5,106 bases of DNA from Methanomicrobiales archaeon. Lineage in GTDB: Archaea > Halobacteriota > Methanomicrobia > Methanomicrobiales > Methanospirillaceae. Below the pieces are notes generated by a model that saw only the letters and a program-made list of their open reading frames with translations, was not told the origin of the DNA and ran no database searches. This document shows, piece by piece, positions 1 to 4,653 of this stretch. The position numbers and the translations under genes are program-made. The stretch is from positions 1-5,106 of the forward strand of contig JAAYPD010000285.1 in the NCBI GenBank assembly GCA_012520015.1, read 5' to 3'. Within the stretch, counting starts at the first letter, position 1; each line of letters begins with the position of its first letter.

Positions 1-252
1 ATTTACCCGCCTCCACGCTCTTTCATACCATATGACTGGGACGATGTTTTAAACCCTCAGACCGGCCTATACCATGGCTGTGACTGTATCTATGCTATAA
101 GGCCGGTTGAAGAGATGGTGCAGCCCCTTGTACGGCTTGCAGGAAGTGTTAATGCAGACCTGGTCATCTATCACCTGGGATTTGAAGGAACAGACCGGCC
201 TGCTCCTCTTCCAGGATGCGAAGTACCCCTTCACCTTTATGTTAAAAACTGA
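1..252 (+). CDS. UPF0146 family protein, C-terminal fragment
   Basis: The frame is open from base 1 to TGA at 250-252 and gives the last 83 residues; the start lies upstream of the window. The segment DDVLNP, then LYHGCDCIYAIRPVEEM (fragment residues 23-39), then the hydrophobic strand ADLVIYHLG (52-60) matches what I recall of archaeal UPF0146 proteins: an Asp-Asp-x-x-x-Pro stretch, a Tyr-x-Gly turn and the signature IY(A/S)IRPxxE. The family is small (about 130-140 residues), archaeal, and has a Rossmann-like fold resembling SAM-dependent methyltransferases. Its biochemical role is not known to me, so no function is assigned. The fragment ends in PLHLYVKN, and its last 11 bases overlap the tail of the convergent rfcL gene. 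The missing N-terminal half would carry the glycine-rich nucleotide-binding loop, which cannot be judged here. Family assignment rests on the IRP signature and is fairly secure. Confidence 0.8.
   Translation: MYPPPRSFIPYDWDDVLNPQTGLYHGCDCIYAIRPVEEMVQPLVRLAGSVNADLVIYHLGFEGTDRPAPLPGCEVPLHLYVKN
61..107. repeat. Inverted repeat inside the UPF0146 coding region
   Basis: ACCGGCCT (61-68) and AGGCCGGT (100-107) are perfect 8-base complements. With A99 bulged, three more pairs form (69-71 with 96-98), leaving a loop of 24 bases. The arms encode Thr-Gly-Leu and Arg-Pro-Val of the conserved IRP region, so the symmetry may be a by-product of codon choice. No T-run follows, so it is not a typical terminator. 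Confidence 0.4.
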
Positions 253-1696
253 ATAGTGTCGACTGGGAAGATTTTTTATCCTTCTCCGCAGGGTCCTTTG
301 TCTCCACTTCTTTTACAGGTTCTGCCCTGTCCCCCGCGGTGAGGGATTCGATTGAGGCAGCCTCCTGCGCTTCTGGTTTTTTCTCCTTTTTTGATGCCCT
401 GGCTTTTTTCGCCTTTGTCTCTTCCTCTTTCTGCCTCTTTTTTAGTTCCTTCTCTATCTGCTTCCTCTCATCCTCGATAGATTTTACAATTGATTTTGCA
501 GTTACAGGATCGTTTATAAGGATGTCAAGCGATTCGGGATCAAGAGAATATTTTCTTGCAAATTTTTCCGGAGATTCCCTTGCAAGTAATGAGACCGGGC
601 AGAAGTATAAACTCCGGACTGAAGACGAAGACATGTGCATGGAAGTGCCAAGATCAGTAAGCAGCCTTTCACGCAGGTTTTTCTGTTTTTTTGCCCCTGA
701 CATCTGCCTCCATCGCGACGGGGGCATGATTTTTGCATAGCCTGATGGCCGCCCTTTCATCACGTCATGAACCCCAAACAGCATCACCGAGGTTGCATAC
801 CGCCATAATGTGTAATACTGGTTGCGGAATGTGTATCCAAGGTAGATATCTGCACGTGATAATGCAGCATAGGCTTTAGCCGTCTTTTTTCTGTCTGGTG
901 ATACTCCAAGGTTTCCTTCCAGCCACTGCAGGATGGTATCTGGTGTTTCATCAACCGACATGCTCATGTCAAGAAGGGAAGGAACCTGTCTGTACCCAAG
1001 AGTTGCAGCAACCAGATCAAATATGCTGGCGCGACTGTCTTTTGCAGAGATTGATACATCATCCTCACCAACTGTATCTTTTCCAATGGCAGAGGCATAC
1101 AGCATAGTAACAGCGGATCTTACATCTCCGCCGGCTTGTTCTGCAATATCATTTATAGCCTGGATTGAACAGGTACGCTCTTCCAGGGTGCATATCTCCT
1201 TAAGTCTTGGAACAAGCGATTTTGCAGGTAAAGCTTTAAACTGAACTTTTGTACAAAGGTTTCGAATCGCGCTGTCAACCCCGTAAAGATCATTGGCAAT
1301 GAGGATGAGAGGCTGCCTTGCCTGCCTGATGACATCGACTATCGCCCTTGCTCCTCCCCTGTCCGCGGTTCCCTGAATATTGTCAGCTTCATCAAGAATG
1401 ACAAGTTTTCTTAATGCCCCGGTCAGGGACCCGGTGCTTGCGCTTCCCCCTGCAACCCTCTCAATAACAGCTTTTGTCCGTTGATCACTTGCATTAAGCT
1501 CCACAACTTCCCAGTTCATATCATTTGCAAGTGCCCATGCACTGGAGGTTTTGCCTATACCCGGTTTACCGTAAAGTATGAGAGGTGGCGAATCTGTTGT
1601 CCACCGGGCAGCCCAGTCACTCATCTGGCGTAATGCTTCCCGGTTACCTATCATCTCTCTCAGATGCCGGGGGCGATATTTTTCAGCCCAGTCCAT
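242..1696 (-). CDS. rfcL: Replication factor C large subunit (clamp loader)
   Basis: This is the 484-residue AAA+ large subunit of the archaeal clamp loader, which works with RfcS subunits to open and load the PCNA ring onto primed DNA using ATP. Visible in order: the family N-terminus MDWAEKYRP (1-9), Walker A GKPGIGKTS (43-51), the RFC box ELNASDQRT (66-74), Walker B LVILDEAD (98-105), sensor-1 Asn135 in LILIAND, and sensor 2 GGDVRSA (189-195). A helical collar region (about 240-400) follows, then a Lys/Glu-rich tail (about 405-477), and the protein ends in QSTLFSF (478-484), a PIP box that binds PCNA. The SRC arginine-finger motif of small subunits is absent; the equivalent region reads LCTKVQF, which supports the large-subunit call. 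The ATG at 1694-1696 is chosen because it gives the conserved N-terminus; an in-frame TTG at 1742-1744 would add 16 atypical residues. No Shine-Dalgarno sequence precedes the ATG, so the mRNA may be leaderless. Walker A has Lys where Pro is usual (GPPGxGKT). RfcS is not in the window. Confidence 0.96.
   Translation of the reverse strand: MDWAEKYRPRHLREMIGNREALRQMSDWAARWTTDSPPLILYGKPGIGKTSSAWALANDMNWEVVELNASDQRTKAVIERVAGGSASTGSLTGALRKLVILDEADNIQGTADRGGARAIVDVIRQARQPLILIANDLYGVDSAIRNLCTKVQFKALPAKSLVPRLKEICTLEERTCSIQAINDIAEQAGGDVRSAVTMLYASAIGKDTVGEDDVSISAKDSRASIFDLVAATLGYRQVPSLLDMSMSVDETPDTILQWLEGNLGVSPDRKKTAKAYAALSRADIYLGYTFRNQYYTLWRYATSVMLFGVHDVMKGRPSGYAKIMPPSRWRQMSGAKKQKNLRERLLTDLGTSMHMSSSSVRSLYFCPVSLLARESPEKFARKYSLDPESLDILINDPVTAKSIVKSIEDERKQIEKELKKRQKEEETKAKKARASKKEKKPEAQEAASIESLTAGDRAEPVKEVETKDPAEKDKKSSQSTLFSF
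272..277 (+). terminator. Oligo-T tract downstream of the UPF0146 gene
   Basis: Six T on the plus strand, 20 bases after the UPF0146 stop, could end its message. The tract lies inside the 3' end of rfcL, so the UPF0146 transcript would run antisense to the last codons of rfcL. Confidence 0.35.
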
Positions 1697-1720
1697 TCTG
1701 ATTATATAGGCCGGCAATAG

Positions 1721-1730
1721 AGATAAACCG
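1721..1730 (-). promoter_or_regulatory. rfcL: Possible TATA-like element for rfcL
   Basis: On the minus strand this reads CGGTTTATCT, with its T/A-rich core roughly 27-31 bases upstream of the rfcL ATG. That is the distance expected if transcription starts at or next to the start codon. It fits the lack of a Shine-Dalgarno sequence before rfcL. A better-looking TATATAAT on the minus strand (1701-1708) lies only 5-12 bases from the ATG and is too close to drive a full-length message from this start. Assignment is by spacing only. Confidence 0.25.
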
Positions 1731-1787
1731 CATGAACATAACAAAAAAATTATTCAGGCACATGAATTCTTCCAGGACAGATAAGAC

Positions 1788-1795
1788 ATTTTATG
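1788..1795 (+). promoter_or_regulatory. Possible TATA-like element for the marker-gene pair
   Basis: CATTTTATG-like sequence sits about 25 bases before 1816-1818. A transcript starting there would carry a 15-17 base leader containing GAGTGAG (1815-1821) ahead of the ATG at 1833. This would exclude the upstream in-frame ATG at 1800 from the message and so mildly favours the 1833 start. An alternative A/T-rich stretch at 1743-1753 could instead give a start near 1774 and include both ATGs. The match to a methanogen TATA box is weak. Confidence 0.25.
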
Positions 1796-1832
1796 ACAGA
1801 TGAAACAGAAAAAAAGAGTGAGATTTTGTTCC

Positions 1833-2834
1833 ATGGGAGAATATACCTGCTCCACAGAACAGATAGCCCATGCTATCAGAACGTATGAAGGAGTAAGACG
1901 AAAAAAGGAAATAGGCGCGATGGTCAGGGATCTTCACATCGATTCCCAGGCTGTTATCGCCTCATTTGGGGAAGATGCTGCGGTTATAAAGAACGGGTCT
2001 GATGCCTTACTGCTGGCTGCGGATGGTATCTGGAGCAAGCTTATGGATGCAGATCCTTACTGGGCCGGGTATTGTGCAGTCCTTGTTAACATCCATGATA
2101 TTGCAGCGATGGGTGGCAGGCCTCTTGCAATGGTTGATGTCTTTTCACTATCTGATGACAGGATTAAAAACCTGGTTATCCAGGGTATGCATGAGGCATC
2201 CAGGCAGTTTGGTGTGCCTATCGTCGGAGGTCATCTGCACCCGGATGCTCCATATAGCGTGATAGATATTGCCATCCTTGGCATTGCTCCAATAGACAGC
2301 CTGATATATAGTAATACAGCATCTGCCGGTGATAAGGTTCTCATCGCCATTGACCTCAATGGCCGGGTTCATCCTTCATGCTTCTTAAACTGGGATAGTG
2401 CAACCTTGCGGACGGCAGAAGAAGTCAGGGGCCAGATTGGTGTGATGCAGGAGATTGGAGCCAGAAAGCTTGTGACTGCAGGAAAGGATATATCAAACCC
2501 CGGAATCATCGGTTCTCTTGGCATGTTGCTTGAAGTGTCAGGAAAGGGTGCTGATATCTATCTTGACAAGATCCCCCACCCGGAACTTGAAGAACATAAG
2601 ATCAGCTTTGAACACTGGTTAAGAATGTACCCTGGAATGGGTTTCGTTCTGACCGCAAGGGAAGAATGTGTCGATACTATCATCGGGCTGTTTGATAAGC
2701 ATGGCATGACTGCCTGCACAATCGGGACGGTAAATGACTCAGGTGAACTTCGAATAATTCGTAATGACTCTTCTGCAATCGTCTTTGACTTTTCAAAAAA
2801 CGGAGGGGTAATGCATCTTGGGACATATCCATAA
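1833..2834 (+). CDS. AIR synthase-related protein, putative methanogenesis marker protein 2
   Basis: This is a 333-residue protein of the PurM/AIR-synthase superfamily (with PurM, PurL, ThiL, SelD and HypE), whose members bind ATP and usually activate a substrate by phosphoryl transfer. Visible motifs: GEDAAVI (46-52), AADGIW (62-67), NIHDIAAMGGRP (86-97) in the ATP- and metal-binding half, GGHLHPD (132-138), and GKDISNPGIIGSLGMLLE (217-234) in the C-terminal half. The N-terminal YEGVRRKKEI together with FGEDAAVI and GGHLHPD is what I recall for the methanogen-specific marker 2 family; the substrate is unknown. Two ATGs compete. The one at 1833 gives the family-like MGEYTCSTEQIAHAIRTYEG start and has a weak GAGTGAG 11 bases upstream; the one at 1800 would add a basic 11-residue extension (MKQKKRVRFCS) with no visible ribosome site. 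The stop overlaps the start of mtxX by 17 bases, so the two are very probably co-translated. It is divergent from rfcL. Confidence 0.87.
   Translation: MGEYTCSTEQIAHAIRTYEGVRRKKEIGAMVRDLHIDSQAVIASFGEDAAVIKNGSDALLLAADGIWSKLMDADPYWAGYCAVLVNIHDIAAMGGRPLAMVDVFSLSDDRIKNLVIQGMHEASRQFGVPIVGGHLHPDAPYSVIDIAILGIAPIDSLIYSNTASAGDKVLIAIDLNGRVHPSCFLNWDSATLRTAEEVRGQIGVMQEIGARKLVTAGKDISNPGIIGSLGMLLEVSGKGADIYLDKIPHPELEEHKISFEHWLRMYPGMGFVLTAREECVDTIIGLFDKHGMTACTIGTVNDSGELRIIRNDSSAIVFDFSKNGGVMHLGTYP
2802..2809 (+). promoter_or_regulatory. mtxX: Shine-Dalgarno sequence for mtxX
   Basis: GGAGGGGT ends 8 bases before the TTG at 2818 and lies inside the last codons of the preceding gene. It is the strongest ribosome-binding sequence in this stretch and decides the mtxX start, because no ATG or GTG occurs in the mtxX frame until about residue 63. 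An ATG at 2811, only 1 base after this site, is in the frame of the upstream gene and would yield only seven residues. Confidence 0.75.
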
Positions 2835-3597
2835 CAGGCCATCAGTTATTGGTATTGGAATAGAAAGCGATCCTGAACGTGTCATATCAGGAATATCAAA
2901 CTACTCAGGTAAGTCTGGAATTGCGATTTACATTCATGCTGGTGTTAAGGCCAGGGTATCACCGGCCTTTAACCTTCGCATCTCTGACCGGCCGGAGAGT
3001 GAAATGATCTCTGATCTCTTATCTGGCAGGATTGACGCAGCGGTCAGGGGGACCTTATCTTCAAATCATACCCTTCGAATCCTTAAAGAGCAGTCCGGAG
3101 TATCAAAGCTTGAGCGGGTAGTTCTGCTTGAGACGGCAGCCGGCAGACGGTTTTTTTTAGGTCCTGTCGGTATTGATGAAGGCTGGACCATACCTGAAAA
3201 GATCTCTCTTATTGAAAAGGTCAGACCACTATGCAGGAAGTTTGGTCTTTTTGAAAAAATGACGGTTTTATCCGGAGGCAGGCTTGACGATGCCGGCAGA
3301 CATCCGGCGGTTGACAGAAGCCTTGCAGATGCTGAGCTGGTTGCAAAGCTTACCGGAGGAGTTCACAGAGGCATACTTATCGAAGAAGCAGTTAATGATT
3401 CGGGGTTTATACTGGCTCCTGATGGAATAACCGGCAATCTGATCTTCAGAACATTACTTTTCCTTGGCAATGGTCATTCCCATGGGGCACCAGCCCTGAA
3501 TATCGGTAAAATCTTCGTAGATACTTCGCGCGTTAACCCTGACTATCTAAACGCACTAAATCTCGCAGATAATCTTATTGAGTTATCTCTCTCCTGA
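2818..3597 (+). CDS. mtxX: MtxX, methanogenesis marker protein 4 (phosphotransacetylase-like fold)
   Basis: This is a 259-residue protein that I recognise as MtxX/methanogenesis marker 4, a methanogen family related in sequence to phosphate acetyl/butyryltransferases. Recognisable segments are RIDAAVRG (71-78), FFLGPVGIDEG (112-122), VLSGGRLDDAGRHPAVDRS (150-168) and APDGITGNLIFRTLLFLG (200-217). The PDGITGN element (201-207) resembles the P-D-x-x-x-G-N turn of the phosphotransacetylase fold; HSHGAPALNIGK (220-231) follows near the C-terminus. The name dates from genes beside methyltransferase-like mtxA and mtxH in Methanosarcina, but no methyltransferase domain is seen and the reaction is unknown. 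Translation starts at a TTG set by the GGAGGGGT site, 17 bases inside the upstream marker gene, which implies translational coupling. An eight-T run at 3151-3158 encodes Phe-Phe-Leu. Length and domain extent look complete. The family call is strong; any functional statement beyond the fold is inference. Confidence 0.85.
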   Translation: MGHIHNRPSVIGIGIESDPERVISGISNYSGKSGIAIYIHAGVKARVSPAFNLRISDRPESEMISDLLSGRIDAAVRGTLSSNHTLRILKEQSGVSKLERVVLLETAAGRRFFLGPVGIDEGWTIPEKISLIEKVRPLCRKFGLFEKMTVLSGGRLDDAGRHPAVDRSLADAELVAKLTGGVHRGILIEEAVNDSGFILAPDGITGNLIFRTLLFLGNGHSHGAPALNIGKIFVDTSRVNPDYLNALNLADNLIELSLS

Positions 3598-3617
3598 AAA
3601 ACCACGATTAGGGGATT

Positions 3618-3633
3618 AATTTTATTTCTTTTC
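3618..3633 (+). terminator. T-rich termination tract after mtxX
   Basis: About 20 bases after the mtxX stop the plus strand becomes T-rich (AATTTTATTTCTTTTC). Archaeal RNA polymerase terminates at oligo-T tracts without needing a hairpin, and none is obvious here. The position separates the marker-gene pair from the histone gene, which has its own promoter. Confidence 0.5.
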
Positions 3634-3672
3634 AATTATCCATCCGATTGTTCAACTCTGAAATCTAACCTC

Positions 3673-3690
3673 ATAAAATATAAAAATCTA
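3673..3690 (+). promoter_or_regulatory. Possible second, distal TATA element upstream of the histone gene
   Basis: The stretch ATAAAATATAAAAATCTA resembles an archaeal TATA box and lies about 55 bases upstream of the main TATA element. A start about 25 bases downstream (near 3707) would give a leader of roughly 70 bases. The surrounding DNA is very AT-rich, so chance is a real possibility. Confidence 0.25.
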
Positions 3691-3730
3691 CTGTTATCTT
3701 GTCAGAAAATTGAAAATCTCAAGTTAATCT

Positions 3731-3745
3731 CGAAATATTTAAATA
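3731..3745 (+). promoter_or_regulatory. Histone gene promoter (BRE plus TATA box)
   Basis: CGAAA (BRE-like, 3731-3735) is followed by the perfect ten-base palindrome TATTTAAATA (3736-3745), a strong archaeal TATA box. Transcription would be expected about 25 bases downstream, near 3763-3767. That gives a leader of about 15 bases that begins at or just before the ribosome-binding site. This is the best promoter in the window and fits a highly expressed chromatin gene. Confidence 0.75.
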
Positions 3746-3766
3746 GATATCAATATACTTTGTTTT

Positions 3767-3776
3767 GAGGTAGAGG
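3767..3776 (+). promoter_or_regulatory. Shine-Dalgarno region of the histone gene
   Basis: The sequence GAGGTAGAGG holds two overlapping candidates: GAGGT with 8 bases to the ATG at 3780 (good spacing) and a second GAGG with only 3 bases (too close). The first is the likely functional site. It supports the ATG at 3780 as the start. Confidence 0.7.
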
Positions 3777-3779
3777 ACT

Positions 3780-3986
3780 ATGGCAGACTTACCTATTGCA
3801 GCAGTTGTAAGAATTGCAAAGAAAAATGGGGCTGAGCGTGTGGGTAGCGATGCAGCAGCAGCTCTTGTTTTAAAGGCTGAAGACTACATTGCAGAACTGA
3901 CCCGGGAAGCAAACCGCCTTGCCCAGCATGCAGGTAGAAAGACAATTAAGGAAGAAGACGTCAAGATGGCCGCTGAGAATGCCTAA
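3780..3986 (+). CDS. Archaeal histone (HMf family)
   Basis: This is a 68-residue single histone fold with no tails. It forms dimers and longer stacks that wrap DNA and compact the chromosome. The family start LPIAAVVRIAK (4-14) is followed by GAERVGSDA (17-25), the long central helix (about 25-48) and HAGRKTIKEED (50-60). By alignment from memory with HMfB, DNA contacts are Arg11, Arg20, Lys54 and Thr55; Arg53 and Asp60 form the Arg-Asp clamp of the fold; and Leu47, His50 and Asp60 lie at the dimer-dimer interface, so oligomer formation should be intact. The protein ends soon after the last helix (AAENA). It has its own strong TATA box and ribosome site and stands alone between the mtxX terminator region and the convergent hisB gene. 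Length and motifs are typical, and nothing is broken. Confidence 0.97.
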   Translation: MADLPIAAVVRIAKKNGAERVGSDAAAALVLKAEDYIAELTREANRLAQHAGRKTIKEEDVKMAAENA

Positions 3987-4033
3987 AAACATTCTCCACC
4001 TTTGACTTATTCAGTAAAGTGAATCCTTACCTC

Positions 4034-4039
4034 AAAAAA
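4034..4039 (-). terminator. Oligo-T tract downstream of hisB
   Basis: On the minus strand a run of six T (preceded by ATA) lies 33-38 bases after the hisB stop codon, a plausible archaeal terminator for the hisA-hisB message. It is crossed by any histone transcript that reads on to the plus-strand T-run further along. Confidence 0.45.
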
Positions 4040-4062
4040 TATGTGTGCTCGGATGGGGTTGA

Positions 4063-4069
4063 TTTTTTT
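4063..4069 (+). terminator. Oligo-T tract downstream of the histone gene
   Basis: Seven consecutive T lie 77 bases after the histone stop and end 3 bases before the hisB stop codon of the opposite strand. This is the first long T-run downstream of the histone gene and the likely site where its message ends. Confidence 0.5.
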
Positions 4070-4071
4070 CG

Positions 4072-4653
4072 TTAAAGCACACCTTTTGTACTTGGGATCT
4101 CGCCGTCATCATAAATGATCCAGGTTGCCATGTGAAGTGCCAGCCCAAGTGATTTAAAAAGAGCTTCGCACTTATGATGATCTGAAAAACCAGATATCTT
4201 TGCATGTACGGTGATCTTTGCATTCTGGACAAAGCTCTCAAAAAAGTGCCTTATCAGCCAGGGCTCTATGACCCCTTCAATCGGACCGCTAAAGTCTCCT
4301 TCAAAGACCAGGTAGGGACGACCACCAACGTCGATGACCATCTCAGACCTTGATTCATCCATCGGAACAATGATGCTGGCAAATCTCCTGATGCCTCTTC
4401 CTTCTCCAAGTGCTTTTGAAAAGGCCTGTCCCATTACGATACCAATGTCCTCAATGGTATGATGGCATCCGGTATGCAGATCTCCTGTTGCTTTTATCTT
4501 CAGGTCAAACCTTCCATGTCTTGAAAAAGCTTCAAGTATATGATCAAAAAAGGGGATTCCTGTATCTATACTGCCTTTGCCTGAACCATCAAGAGAGAGT
4601 TGAATCTCTATATCTGTCTCTTTTGTTCTTCTTTTTACATCTGAGACTCTCAT
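4072..4653 (-). CDS. hisB: Imidazoleglycerol-phosphate dehydratase
   Basis: This 193-residue monofunctional enzyme converts imidazole glycerol phosphate to imidazole acetol phosphate in histidine synthesis, using Mn-binding histidines at subunit interfaces of a 24-mer. Seen in order: IPFFDHILEAFSRHG (33-47), His60, the metal motif HHTIEDIG (64-71), MDESRSEMVID (98-108), HFFESF (136-141) and the second metal motif DHHKCEALFKS (158-168). The two halves show the expected internal duplication (HHxxED and HHxxEA). The usual G-x-N-x-H-H lead-in reads G-F-S-D-H-H, with Ser157 in place of Asn. There is no fused histidinol-phosphatase domain, as is normal in archaea. The ATG at 4653 overlaps the hisA stop as ATGA and is preceded by a well-spaced ribosome site, so it is translated from the hisA message. 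Full length and intact. Confidence 0.97.
   Translation of the reverse strand: MRVSDVKRRTKETDIEIQLSLDGSGKGSIDTGIPFFDHILEAFSRHGRFDLKIKATGDLHTGCHHTIEDIGIVMGQAFSKALGEGRGIRRFASIIVPMDESRSEMVIDVGGRPYLVFEGDFSGPIEGVIEPWLIRHFFESFVQNAKITVHAKISGFSDHHKCEALFKSLGLALHMATWIIYDDGEIPSTKGVL

Noticed and set aside
339..740. Plus-strand frame of 133 codons opposite the rfcL tail
   Set aside because: It is rich in Phe and Ser because it lies antisense to the Lys/Glu-rich rfcL tail; no ribosome site or family resemblance.
490..1230. Recurring TTTTGCAG word in rfcL, looked at as a possible dispersed repeat
   Set aside because: Each copy encodes Ala-Lys or a similar pair on the minus strand with the same codons; explained by codon use.
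933..1244. Plus-strand frames opposite the middle of rfcL
   Set aside because: Shadows of a clear AAA+ coding region; composition is not protein-like.
1697..1744. N-terminal extension of RfcL by 16 residues from a TTG
   Set aside because: The family begins at MDWAEKYRP, and the extension (MLCSCGLSLL...) is not typical; no ribosome site at the TTG.
1800..1832. Upstream ATG for the marker 2 gene, adding 11 residues
   Set aside because: No visible ribosome site, and the family-like sequence starts after the second ATG. Kept as an alternative, not excluded.
3598..3779. Possible small RNA gene or tRNA in the AT-rich intergenic region
   Set aside because: No stable stem-loops, tRNA boxes or conserved RNA motif seen; explained by a terminator tract and promoter.
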